Source of the DNA: Actinotalea endophytica
Lineage (GTDB): Bacteria > Actinomycetota > Actinomycetes > Actinomycetales > Cellulomonadaceae
Assembly: GCF_025717005.1 (NCBI RefSeq)
Contig: NZ_JAOVZU010000008.1
Span: forward strand, 1 to 64,000
DNA: 64,000 nucleotides
Reading direction: 5' to 3'
Under the pieces are notes generated by a model that saw nothing but the letters and a program-made list of their open reading frames with translations, had not been told where the DNA came from and searched no databases. Positions 40,172 through 50,660 of this stretch are shown here, in pieces (the first letter of the stretch is position 1; every line of letters starts with the position of its first letter). The position numbers and the translations under genes are program-made.

Positions 40172-43100
40172 TCAGACCCGGCACGGCCCCCAGGGGGCGC
40201 CGTGACCGTGGCCGTGGCCGCGCTGCTGCGGGTCCACCAGAACCGCCACCGTGCGGCCCGGCACGCTCGCCGTCCCGGTCGAGGCCTCCCACGTGGTCTG
40301 CTTGACCACGTCGTCGCTGCCGTGCGCCTGGACCGGAGAGAGCGTCAGACGCTCGCCCGCGAGCTCCTCGACCGACACCTGCGCGGTGTCCGGCGAGGCG
40401 TTGAACACGACGACCAGCCCGTCGAGGGAGCGGTCGACGTCGGTCCCGACGGTGTCGTCGATCCGCATGACGATCACGCCGGGGACGGCGTCCGCACCGC
40501 CGTCGGGGAACGACACCTTCTGCTCGATGAGGTCCGCCGAGCCGAGCCGGAACAGGTCGGTGGAGAACCGGAGCTCGAGCAGGTCCTGCGCCGAGTCGGA
40601 CGCCTGCTCGATGTCGGCGCTGGTCGGCACCAGGGCCGGGTCGGCCAGCAGCGGCTGCTGGTAGACCCACTTGGCGCCGTTGTCGGCCTCGGGCGGCAGA
40701 CCGCGGGCGAAGCCGTTGGTCTGCATCGTGAAGTCGAGCTCGTTGAACCAGTCGCCCGAGTTGTAGGAGTTGCGGTCCAGCGACTTCGAGCGCAGCAGGT
40801 CCGCGCCGGCGTGCCAGAACGACGGGGTCTGGGACAACGCCGTGGTGGACAGCGCCAGCGTGTTCATCCGCACCCGGTCGCTCATCGACGTGTCGGTCGG
40901 GAGCTTCAGGGTGAGGGTGTCGAAGATCGTCTCGTTGTCGTGCGCGTCGACGTACGTGATGACCTCCTCGGGCGAGTCGGCGTACCCGGCCGGCTGGCCG
41001 TTGTAGTCGAGCTCCGCCCCGGTCTTCACCGTGCCGTCCGACGTCTCGAACGAGAAGTCCCTCAGGTTGCCCGCAAGGCCGAGCTTGACGAGGTCCTCGT
41101 CGTGCTCGAGCGTCGCGAGCTGCTGCGCCTCGTCCCCGTTGACCGCCGCCCCGTTCGGGTCGGTGTACACACCGGACGCGAAGCCCTGGATCCGCGGGTC
41201 CTCGTCGAACGGGCCGCCGCCGCGCACGGCGTCCCGCAGCCGGTCGGAGAACGTGCCGATCCCGGTCCCGCCCAGCTGACCCTGCGTGGCCTGGGTGAAC
41301 AGCGCGTTGTCAGCGACCTCGCCGAAGTTCCAGCCCTCGCCGTACAGGTAGACGTTCGAACCGTCCACGCCGTCCTTGCGCACGGTCAGCGCGTCGAGCG
41401 CGTCCCGCACCGCCTGCATGGTCTCGACCGAGTGGTGCCCCATGAGGTCGAAGCGGAAGCCGTCGACCTTGTACTCCTTGGCCCACAGCACCACCGAGTC
41501 GACCATCATCTTCTGCGCCATCAGGTGCTCGGTCGCCACGTTCTGGCAGCAGGTCGAGGTCTCGACCTGGCCGACCGCGTTGAGCCGCTGGTAGTAGCCG
41601 GGCACGACCTTGTCGAGCACGCTCTGGTCCGCCTGGCCGCTGGCCGCGGTGTGGTTGAACACCTGGTCGGCGACCACCTGCAGACCGATCGCGTGCAGCG
41701 AGCCGACCATCTCGCGGTACTCGACGATGCGCGAGGCGCCTTCCGGGTCCACCGCGTACGAGCCCTCCGGCGTCGACCAGTGGTAGGGGTCGTAGCCCCA
41801 GTTGAACCCGTCGGTGTCCGCGACCTGCGCGATGCACGCCTGCTGCTCAGCCGAGTCCGCTGCGAACGACGTCAGGTCGCACGGCGGGGTCTGCTGCAGG
41901 CTGCGGTCCTCCTCGATCGAGGCGATGTCGAAGGTCGGCAGCAGGTGCACCGTGGTCAGGCCTGCCTTGGACAGCGCCCGCAGGTGCTGCATGCCCGAGC
42001 CGTTCACCGTGAACGCCCCGTAGGTGCCGCGCAGCTCGGCGGGGACGGTCTCGTCGTTGATCGAGAAGTCCCGCACGTGCAGCTCGTAGATGGTCTGGTC
42101 CACCGGGTCGACCACCGGCTGGCGGACGATCCGCCACAGGTACGGCCGGGTCGCCGGGTCGTCGAGGTCGACGAGCACCGAGTGGGTGGAGTTGGTGGTG
42201 AGCGCGACCGAGTACGGGTCGGTCACCTGGTTGACCTCGATCGCGTCGGTCGTCGGCGCGTAGACCGTCACCTCGTAGCGGTACGCGGCGCCCTTCCAGC
42301 CGCGTTCGCCGGTGACCGACCAGGTGCCGTCGTCGGACCGCGTCATGGCGACGCGCTGCGGGTCGACCGAGGTGTCACCGCCGGGCCACAGCAGCAGGAC
42401 GACGTCCTGGGCGGTCGGCGCCCAGACCCGCAGCGTCGGACGGCGCCGGTCCCAGGTCGCCCCGAGGTCGGCCTGCTGCGCCGTGTCGGCGTACAGGTCG
42501 TCCAGGACACCGGGGACCTGCACACCGGTGGCCGCGACGAGCGAGCCGTCGGACTCCGCCCGCGTGACCAGCAGCTTGCCGGTCAGCCAGCTCGCGACGT
42601 CCGCCCGGTCCGTGCCGTCCGGCAGGTGCAGCGCGAGGTAGCCGTCGAGTGCCGGGAAGCGCTCGAGCTGCGCGTCGGACAGCCCCGCCGGGTCGTAGGT
42701 CAGCTCGACCGCGTCGCCGCCGCTGACCGCGCCGTCGACCACGCCGAGGTCGGCGTCGGCCGCGTGGTGCAGCGCGAAGACCTGCGTGGCGGGGTCACCC
42801 GAGCCGAGGTCGGCCGGGATCGCGACCGTGGTCGCGTCGACCCACTGCGCCTGCCACTGGCCGAGGCCGGCGAGCGGCGGCTCGGTGACCTCGATGGTGA
42901 GCAGGTGCGTCGCGGTGTCGTAGCTGAACGTGATCGGCTTGCCGCGCGGGGCGCTGAACAGGATGTTCGCACCGCCCGGCACGCCGTCCGCGCCGTAGTT
43001 CTCGTCCCACGTGCGGCCGACCGCGACCTTGACCTGCCAGGTCCCGGCCGGGATCGCGGACGTGGTGAACGTCGCGATGCCGTCACCGTCCACGTCGAGC

Positions 43101-45952
43101 AGGGTGGTCGCCAGGCAGGTCGGGTCCCAGTCGCCCGCGCAGCCGACCTCGCTCTGGTAGTCGCCCGGCAGGGTCAGCAGCGGGCCCTGGGCGGACGAGG
43201 TGACCGCGTGCGAGACCTCGTCGTAGACAAAGGTCACCTGGGTCTCGGCGTCCAGCGTGAAGGCGATGTTGGCACCGCCCGGCACGCCGCCCGCGCCGTA
43301 GTTCTCGTCCCAGGTCCCGCCGATCGCGACCTTGTACTCGTAGCTGCCGGCCGGGATGGTGAACGTGCCCGCGTACAGGCCGTTGCCCTGGTGGGTCAGC
43401 GTGGTGACGGCGCACTCGGGCTGCCAGTCACCGGGGCAGCCGACCTCGGACTGGTAGCTGCCGGGCACGGAGACCTGCAGCCCGCCGAGCTCGCCGTCGC
43501 CGCCGCTGTCCGGCACGACGCCGTCGACCGCGAAGCCGACCGAGCCGTAGGTGGAGGCGGCGCTGCGCTGCCCCGCTGCGCCGGTGCTGACCGCGCGGAG
43601 CTCGACCAGCGTGCCGTCCGAGAGCCCGGTCACGTCCGCGAACACCCGCGGCGTCGTGGTCTCGGCGGTGCCGAGGGCCGTCCAGGTGTCGGAGCCGACG
43701 ACCCGGTAGGCGAACGAGGTCTGCTGCCAGACGTCGGCCACGTCGGCCGCGACCGCGGCCTGGCCGGTCAGCGCGGCACCGGCGCTCGGCACCGAGACCG
43801 TGAGGTCACCGGCGCTCGCCGGGGCGGCGACCGTGGTGTCCGCGCCGAGCACCACTGCGGACAGCGCGGGGACGGTGAGCGTGACCACGCCGTCGGCGCC
43901 GGCGGCCACGGTGCCCGTGGTGCCGTACTCGGCGGTGAACGTCGCGCCCGGGGTCAGGGTCGTGACCTGCACGGTCGCGTCCGAGGTGGCGTTGTTGAGC
44001 GCCACGAGGTGCTCGACCTGCTCGGTCGGGTCGACCCGGGAGAACGCGTACACGCTGTCGGCGTCGTCGGGCCGCTCGATCTGCGCACCGCTGACCAGAG
44101 CGGGGACCGACGCGCGCAGCGCCGACAGCTCGGCGATGTGCGCGTACAGCGGCGCGGTGGTGTCGTAGCGGTCGACGCTGCCGGCGGTCTCTCCGGTGAG
44201 CAGCAGCTGGTTGGCGTACTCGTCGACCTGCGTCGCGAACATGTCCTGGCGGGCGTCCTTGTCCGTGCCGCCGAGCGACCCGTCGCCCTCGAAGCCCTGC
44301 TCGTCGCCGTAGTAGACGACCGGCTGGCCGCGGGACAGGAACATCAGCGAGTGCGCGAGCTCGGAGCGCGCGAGCCCGTCGGCGTCGTCCTTGACCAGGT
44401 AGCCGAACCGGCCCATGTCGTGGTTGCCGAGGAACGTCGGCAGTGCCGTCGCGGACGAGTGGGTGGTCGTGTAGAGGTCGTCGGAGGCGAACAACGCGGA
44501 CAGCGTGTCGGGGCTGAAGCCGCGTGCGAAGGCCGAGGCCGCGCCCTGGAACGGGAAGTCGAGCACCGACGCCAGCTCGGTGTCGCGCACGTACGGGGAG
44601 GTCTTGGTCGCGTCGCCCTCGTAGACCTCGCCGAACATGAAGAAGCCGTCGTTGCCGAGCGCGCGCGCGTGGTCCATCACCGCGGCGGAGAACTGGACCC
44701 AGAACTCGGTGTTGACGTGCTTGACCGTGTCGATCCGGAAGCCGTCGACGCCGAGGTCGACCCAACCGTCGTACACGTCGATGAAGCCCTGCACCACGGC
44801 CGGGTCCTCGGTCATCAGGTCGTCCAGGCCGGAGAAGTCGCCGTAGGTGGACGACTCACCGGTGTAGGTCGAGTTCCCGCGGTTGTGGTACTTCGTCACG
44901 TCGTTCAGCCAGGCCGGCACCTTGACGTCGGCCTCGGCCGGGTCGACGACCGGCGTGTACGGGAACGAGGTCGCGGCGTCGAGCGTCGGGAACGTCGTGC
45001 CACCGGCGTAGTCGGCGGGGTCGAAGGCGACGCCGTCGGCGTCGGTGTACGGCGACGTGGCCTTGTCGATGTAGTCGTAGGTGCCCTCGGCGTAGGAGAT
45101 CACGTCGGCCGTGTGGTTGGTGATGATGTCGAAGTACACCTTGATGCCGCGGGCGTGCGCGTCGGCGATCAGGGCCTCGAGCTCGGCGTTCGTGCCCAGG
45201 TGCGGGTCGATCTGGGTGAAGTCGGTGATCCAGTAGCCGTGGTACCCGGCCGAGGCGTCCGCCCCGGTGCCCTGCACGGGCTTGTTCATGAACGACGGGG
45301 TGAGCCAGATCGCGGTGGTGCCCAGGCCCTCGATGTAGTCGAGCTGGTCCTGCAGGCCGGCGAGGTCGCCGCCGTGGTAGAAGCCCTTGTCGGTCGGGTC
45401 GAAGCCAGACACGAGGCGGTCGTCAGCGAGGCCGCCGGTGTCGTTGGTGGTGTCGCCGTTGGCGAAGCGGTCGGTCATGACGAAGTAGAACTGCTGGCCC
45501 GCGCCGGCCTCGCGCACCGGGTCGGTGACCAGCGCGTCGTCCGCAGTCGTGTAGCCGCCGGTGAGGTCGAGCGGCGTGACGCCGATGAGGTGGCTGGCCT
45601 CGTCGAAGGTGAACCGCAGTGGCGTGTCCCCGGCCAGGGTCAGCGGGGCGTTCGACGAGCCGCCCTCGCGGCCGTACGACTCGTCCCAGGCGTCGTCGAA
45701 CGCGACCTTGTACTCCCAGGTACCGGCCGGCACGGTGAAGTCGGCGGCCCAGGTGCCGTCACCCGTGGGCGCGAGCTCGGTGGCCGCGCAGTCCGGCTGC
45801 CAGTCGCCCGGGCAGCCCAGCTCGGACTGCAGGTCTCCCACGAGAGCGACCGAGGTGGCCGCGGCGGCGGCCGGGGAGAGCGGGATCAGTGCGCCGACGG
45901 CGGCGACCCCGATGGTGGTGAGCACTGCGAGGGCGCGCGTCGTGCGAGGCAT
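40172..45952 (-). CDS. pulA: secreted bifunctional amylopullulanase (two GH13 domains)
   Basis: A 1926-residue secreted starch/glycogen-degrading enzyme. Signal peptide about 1-31 (ends SPAAAAA). Order: X25-like module 1 (about 36-115), an alpha-amylase-type GH13 domain (about 130-690) with nucleophile in DGFRIDTVKH (near 406), acid/base in FMFGEVYEG (near 440) and FLGNHD (near 508), a Fn3-like segment (about 710-815), X25 modules 2 and 3 (near 830 and 930; each has a YQSEVGCxGDWxPxC motif), pullulanase N-terminal domains, and a pullulanase GH13 domain with DGFRFDLMGHH (near 1500), YLYGEGWNFGE (near 1539) and YVDAHDNE (near 1669). Both sites look intact, so it should cut alpha-1,4 and alpha-1,6 bonds. 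The C-terminus is GHGHGHGAPWGPCRV. Confidence 0.95.
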   Translation of the reverse strand: MPRTTRALAVLTTIGVAAVGALIPLSPAAAAATSVALVGDLQSELGCPGDWQPDCAATELAPTGDGTWAADFTVPAGTWEYKVAFDDAWDESYGREGGSSNAPLTLAGDTPLRFTFDEASHLIGVTPLDLTGGYTTADDALVTDPVREAGAGQQFYFVMTDRFANGDTTNDTGGLADDRLVSGFDPTDKGFYHGGDLAGLQDQLDYIEGLGTTAIWLTPSFMNKPVQGTGADASAGYHGYWITDFTQIDPHLGTNAELEALIADAHARGIKVYFDIITNHTADVISYAEGTYDYIDKATSPYTDADGVAFDPADYAGGTTFPTLDAATSFPYTPVVDPAEADVKVPAWLNDVTKYHNRGNSTYTGESSTYGDFSGLDDLMTEDPAVVQGFIDVYDGWVDLGVDGFRIDTVKHVNTEFWVQFSAAVMDHARALGNDGFFMFGEVYEGDATKTSPYVRDTELASVLDFPFQGAASAFARGFSPDTLSALFASDDLYTTTHSSATALPTFLGNHDMGRFGYLVKDDADGLARSELAHSLMFLSRGQPVVYYGDEQGFEGDGSLGGTDKDARQDMFATQVDEYANQLLLTGETAGSVDRYDTTAPLYAHIAELSALRASVPALVSGAQIERPDDADSVYAFSRVDPTEQVEHLVALNNATSDATVQVTTLTPGATFTAEYGTTGTVAAGADGVVTLTVPALSAVVLGADTTVAAPASAGDLTVSVPSAGAALTGQAAVAADVADVWQQTSFAYRVVGSDTWTALGTAETTTPRVFADVTGLSDGTLVELRAVSTGAAGQRSAASTYGSVGFAVDGVVPDSGGDGELGGLQVSVPGSYQSEVGCPGDWQPECAVTTLTHQGNGLYAGTFTIPAGSYEYKVAIGGTWDENYGAGGVPGGANIAFTLDAETQVTFVYDEVSHAVTSSAQGPLLTLPGDYQSEVGCAGDWDPTCLATTLLDVDGDGIATFTTSAIPAGTWQVKVAVGRTWDENYGADGVPGGANILFSAPRGKPITFSYDTATHLLTIEVTEPPLAGLGQWQAQWVDATTVAIPADLGSGDPATQVFALHHAADADLGVVDGAVSGGDAVELTYDPAGLSDAQLERFPALDGYLALHLPDGTDRADVASWLTGKLLVTRAESDGSLVAATGVQVPGVLDDLYADTAQQADLGATWDRRRPTLRVWAPTAQDVVLLLWPGGDTSVDPQRVAMTRSDDGTWSVTGERGWKGAAYRYEVTVYAPTTDAIEVNQVTDPYSVALTTNSTHSVLVDLDDPATRPYLWRIVRQPVVDPVDQTIYELHVRDFSINDETVPAELRGTYGAFTVNGSGMQHLRALSKAGLTTVHLLPTFDIASIEEDRSLQQTPPCDLTSFAADSAEQQACIAQVADTDGFNWGYDPYHWSTPEGSYAVDPEGASRIVEYREMVGSLHAIGLQVVADQVFNHTAASGQADQSVLDKVVPGYYQRLNAVGQVETSTCCQNVATEHLMAQKMMVDSVVLWAKEYKVDGFRFDLMGHHSVETMQAVRDALDALTVRKDGVDGSNVYLYGEGWNFGEVADNALFTQATQGQLGGTGIGTFSDRLRDAVRGGGPFDEDPRIQGFASGVYTDPNGAAVNGDEAQQLATLEHDEDLVKLGLAGNLRDFSFETSDGTVKTGAELDYNGQPAGYADSPEEVITYVDAHDNETIFDTLTLKLPTDTSMSDRVRMNTLALSTTALSQTPSFWHAGADLLRSKSLDRNSYNSGDWFNELDFTMQTNGFARGLPPEADNGAKWVYQQPLLADPALVPTSADIEQASDSAQDLLELRFSTDLFRLGSADLIEQKVSFPDGGADAVPGVIVMRIDDTVGTDVDRSLDGLVVVFNASPDTAQVSVEELAGERLTLSPVQAHGSDDVVKQTTWEASTGTASVPGRTVAVLVDPQQRGHGHGHGAPWGPCRV

Positions 45953-45995
45953 CCTTACCCCTTTGGCGATCGACGTTGACCGAAGGACGAACGCG

Positions 45996-46035
45996 ACCCT
46001 AGCGGGGTTCTTTCACGCTCTGCAAGGTCTTGCAG
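45996..46035 (-). promoter_or_regulatory. amylopullulanase promoter with overlapping operator
   Basis: On the minus strand TTGCAG (46025-46020) and TAGGGT (46001-45996) are spaced by 18 bp, a good -35/-10 pair, about 45 bp before the ATG. CTGCAAGGTCTTGCAG (46020-46035) is a near-perfect dyad of CTGCAAG/CTTGCAG that covers the -35. CTTGCAG repeats are the known target of MalR-type LacI repressors of maltose/starch genes in Streptomyces, so repression by such a protein is likely. The regulator gene is not in the window. Confidence 0.75.
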
Positions 46036-46071
46036 AAGACCGTCCGGAACGCCCCGGACCGGGCACGCGGA

Positions 46072-46085
46072 TGTGAGCGTTCACC
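46072..46085. promoter_or_regulatory. possible second LacI-type operator
   Basis: TGTGAGCGTTCACC is an imperfect dyad with the GCG/CGC-like centre of LacI-family operators. It lies about 50 bp upstream of the dyad over the amylopullulanase -35 and could serve as an auxiliary site. Confidence 0.4.
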
Positions 46086-46089
46086 CGTC

Positions 46090-46200
46090 CGAGTGAACGA
46101 GGAGTCCCGCCGAGTGAACGAGGACTCCCGCCGAGTTCGCTGGGCATCGCCGAGTTCGCTGGCCGTGCCCAACGAACTCGGCGCGAACCAGCGAACTCGG
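46090..46200. repeat. mixed direct/inverted repeat cluster upstream of pulA
   Basis: Two 21-bp direct units (from 46090 and 46111, starting CGAGTGAACGAGGA) are followed by two 19-bp units (from 46132 and 46151, starting CGAGTTCGCTGG). Two inverted copies ending CGAACTCGG follow (46171-46200). The parts can form alternative stems, for example GCCGAGTTCG with CGAACTCGGC, or CGAGTTCGCTGG with CCAGCGAACTCG. It lies between the end of the DUF167 gene and the pulA promoter and may act as a terminator. Confidence 0.8.
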
Positions 46201-46254
46201 GTGAGGCATGCGGGACGCACCCAGCTCGCGGGTCCGGAGCGGTCCGGGCGCGGG

Positions 46255-46545
46255 TCAGGCGCGCAGCTCGGCGGCGCGACGCTCGGCGACCGCCGGGTCG
46301 AGCTCGAGGGACACCACCTTGTCGCGGCTCGTCGCGCCGGTCACCAGGGTGACCTGGCGCCGGCGCAGGCCGAACGCCTTCGCGACCGCCGCCAGGGCAG
46401 CCTCGGTCGCCGCACCGTCGACGGCACGGGCACTGACCGCGACCACGAGGCGGTCGCCGTAGGCCCCGCCGACCTGGGTACGGGACGCACCGGGCTTCAC
46501 CCGGATAGCGACCCGGGCCTCAGCCACGAGCCCACCGGCCGACAC
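46255..46545 (-). CDS. DUF167 (YggU) family protein
   Basis: A 96-residue small protein of the YggU/DUF167 family: RVAIRVKPGASRTQVGG near the start, VDGAATEAALAAVAKAFGL in the middle and VTLVTGATSRDKVVSLE near the end are the family blocks. The role is unknown; the fold may bind nucleic acid. A GTG start is assumed; a second GTG seven codons later is possible. It is 56 bp downstream of mdh on the same strand. Confidence 0.9.
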   Translation of the reverse strand: MSAGGLVAEARVAIRVKPGASRTQVGGAYGDRLVVAVSARAVDGAATEAALAAVAKAFGLRRRQVTLVTGATSRDKVVSLELDPAVAERRAAELRA

Positions 46546-46601
46546 CGGGAGAGCACGTCGCGATCGCGGGACGGCGCATCACAGACGCTGCACCGCGCCG
46601 C

Positions 46602-48877
<2,276 letters not shown>

Positions 48878-48949
48878 GCGGACTGCTCCCGTTCCTCGGT
48901 GGCGGCGTACGGCGGCGTGCGGCCGCGCGGCGCGAACGCGCCGACGGAA

Positions 48950-48973
48950 AGATTACTCGACGTCAAGAGATCT
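48950..48973 (-). promoter_or_regulatory. palindromic promoter element of icd (matches sucC)
   Basis: On the minus strand this reads AGATCTCTTGACGTCGAG directly followed by TAATCT, a -10-like hexamer. The CTTGACGTCGAG part is a near-perfect dyad. It agrees with the element before sucC at 20 of 24 positions, and both are 73-76 bp from the start codon. A shared regulator of TCA-cycle genes is inferred. Confidence 0.7.
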
Positions 48974-49053
48974 GGCCCGCGGGGCCAACCCACCCACGGC
49001 GGACAGGTCGCGGTGGCATGATGCCCGGCGGCACCCACGTCGAGAGGACCCAC

Positions 49054-50040
49054 ATGTCCACCGAGCCGAACCCGTCCACCCCCGGCGCCGAGCCGGAGCC
49101 GACCGCCGCCACCCCGCCGCCGCCCGAGCCGGAGCCGACCGCCGTCACCCCGCCGGCCACCGAACCCGTGGCCGCGGAGCCCGTCGCCGCGGAGCCCACC
49201 GGCACGGCGACCGGACCGGTCGGGGAGATCGGCCTCGTCGAGGAGGTCGACGTCGTCGAGCTCGTCGAGGAGCGGCCGCTGGAGGGCTACGGGCTGATGA
49301 CCCGGCTCGCGGCCGAGATGGCCGGGACGTTCGCGCTGGTGCTCGTGGTCGTCGCCACCCAGGTGTTCAACCCGGTGACCGGGCTCGGCACGCTCGGCAT
49401 CGCGCTGTCCGGCGGGCTCGTGCTGGCCGGCCTCTACGCGGCGTTCGTGCACGTGTCGGGCGGCCACTTCAACCCGGCGCTGTCGATCGCGTCGGCGATC
49501 GCCGGCCGGACCCGCACCGCCGACGCCGCGTTCTACGTCGTCGCGCAGGTCCTCGCGGCCGTCGTCGCGGTCGCCGTGGTCTGGGTGATGGTCCCCGACG
49601 GCCTGTCCGAGGGTGTCGGGCTGACCGATCGCGCGGCGCTGGTCGCCACGGCGGCGAACGGCTACGCCGAGGGCTCCCCGCTGTCCACGCTGTCCTCGGG
49701 CCAGGTCACCTTCGGGCTCGTCGCGGCGCTCCTGGTCGAGACGATCGGCGCCGCGGTGCTCGCCGGTGTGCTGCTCGGCACCCGGCCCAGCGCCCGGTCG
49801 GCCGTCCCGCTCGGCCTGACCTACGCCGCCGTGCTGCTCATCGCCCTGCCGATCACCGGGGGCGGCCTCAACCCGGCGCGCTCGACGGGCGTCGCAGTGT
49901 TCATGGCCGGCAGCGACCACCCCGCGCTCACGCACCTGTGGCTGTTCTGGGTCGCACCGCTGGTCGGCGCGGCCATCGCGGGGCTCGCGAAGCTCGCGTT
50001 CGGTCGGCGCGAGCAGGAGGTGTGGGTCACCGAGTCGTGA
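49054..50040 (+). CDS. aquaporin/glycerol facilitator family channel
   Basis: A 328-residue MIP-family channel. Residues 1-80 are a Pro/Glu/Thr-rich, acidic extension not usual for the family. The channel follows, with six helices and both NPA boxes: SGGHFNPALSIASAI (first) and GGGLNPARSTGVAVF (second). The start is the ATG at 49054, behind a GAGAGGA site. Selectivity (water or glycerol) cannot be told from the sequence alone. A 16-bp hairpin sequence follows nine bases after the stop. Confidence 0.92.
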   Translation: MSTEPNPSTPGAEPEPTAATPPPPEPEPTAVTPPATEPVAAEPVAAEPTGTATGPVGEIGLVEEVDVVELVEERPLEGYGLMTRLAAEMAGTFALVLVVVATQVFNPVTGLGTLGIALSGGLVLAGLYAAFVHVSGGHFNPALSIASAIAGRTRTADAAFYVVAQVLAAVVAVAVVWVMVPDGLSEGVGLTDRAALVATAANGYAEGSPLSTLSSGQVTFGLVAALLVETIGAAVLAGVLLGTRPSARSAVPLGLTYAAVLLIALPITGGGLNPARSTGVAVFMAGSDHPALTHLWLFWVAPLVGAAIAGLAKLAFGRREQEVWVTES

Positions 50041-50048
50041 CCCTCGCG

Positions 50049-50064
50049 CTCACCGGAGGGTGAG
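50049..50064. repeat. 16-bp direct repeat/hairpin, left copy
   Basis: CTCACCGGAGGGTGAG, able to form a CTCACC/GGTGAG hairpin, is identical to 52413-52428. The two copies bracket the accessory stretch with the SUKH-like gene, the toxin-antitoxin pair and the repeats. This copy may also terminate the aquaporin transcript. Confidence 0.85.
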
Positions 50065-50230
50065 TTCGGCAGCACGGTGTGATGGACGGTCGAACTCGCC
50101 GGTAGCGCTCGGCCTGACTTCTTCGCGCAGTGGAGCGCGACGGGCGCCCAGCCACTGCGACCCGGAGCGACGGACCTGTCGTGGCAGGCCCTCTGCCGGC
50201 ATCGGCCCGGCGCACGGTGTGCGGCATCAG

Positions 50231-50335
50231 CGGACGACGCCATGGCGCGATGCCATCAGCGGCATGGGCGGACGACGCTACGGCGCGATGCCCTCAGCGG
50301 CATGGGCGGACGACGCCATGCCTCAGCGGCATGAA
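50231..50335. repeat. 38-bp tandem repeat (REP-like), 2.8 units
   Basis: Units run from 50231, 50269 and 50307 (the last shortened). Each begins CGGACGACGC and contains a CATGCCATCAGCGGCATG stem-loop. Diverged single copies of the same family are at 50583-50622 and 51719-51758. Confidence 0.85.
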
Positions 50336-50384
50336 CGGACAGAGCCGTCGACCATGGAGTCCGCGGCCGAAGCGGGCATCCTTG

Positions 50385-50551
50385 GAGACCGGCCCTCCGG
50401 CACGAGACCGGCCCTCCGGCACGAGACAGGGGCTCGGGCACGAGACAGGGGCCAGGACACCCCTGCCTCGGCGCAAGGCCCCTGTCTCGGCGCAGAGCCC
50501 CGGCCCCGATGGCCCGGCGGCGGCCCTCACACCTGGGGCCCCACCCGGTTG
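50385..50551. repeat. foldable repeat element, copy 1 (19-nt units, 4 direct and 2 inverted)
   Basis: Four direct 19-nt units start GAGACC or GAGACAGGGG (50385, 50404, 50423, 50442), followed by two inverted units (50461, 50479). The core folds as GGGGCTC/GAGCCCC (50429-50435 with 50495-50501) outside and GAGACAGGGGCC/GGCCCCTGTCTC (50442-50453 with 50477-50488) inside. The stretch 50420-50551 aligns almost without gaps to 61943-62072. It may be a structured RNA or a mobile repeat. Confidence 0.75.
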
Positions 50552-50582
50552 CGCTCTTCGGCAGACGCGCCGTGTGTGGCAT

Positions 50583-50622
50583 GAGCGGACGACGCCATGC
50601 CGCCATGCCATCAGCGGCCATG
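50583..50622. repeat. REP-like repeat, dispersed copy
   Basis: Begins GAGCGGACGACGCCATG and ends with a CATGCCATCAGCGG stem half. It matches the copy at 51719-51758 at about nine of ten positions and resembles the 38-bp tandem units at 50231. Confidence 0.75.
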
Positions 50623-50660
50623 ACGGACGGCAGACCTGGCGACCCGTGACGAGCGTATGT

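Larger units (their letters stand above)
50041..50660. other. 620-bp repeat-rich non-coding region after the aquaporin gene
   Basis: No reading frame here looks like a gene. From left to right it holds the 16-bp hairpin/direct repeat (50049-50064), three units of a 38-bp tandem repeat (50231-50335), a cluster of 19-nt direct and inverted units (50385-50497) within a larger folded element (to 50551), and a dispersed copy of the 38-bp family (50583-50622). Confidence 0.7.

Noticed and set aside
40109-45979. A nearly 2000-codon open frame on the plus strand across the amylopullulanase gene
   Set aside because: It is the antisense of the pulA codons in very GC-rich DNA; its translation is Arg/Val/Gly/Asp-rich low complexity with no domain, whereas pulA has complete GH13 motifs.
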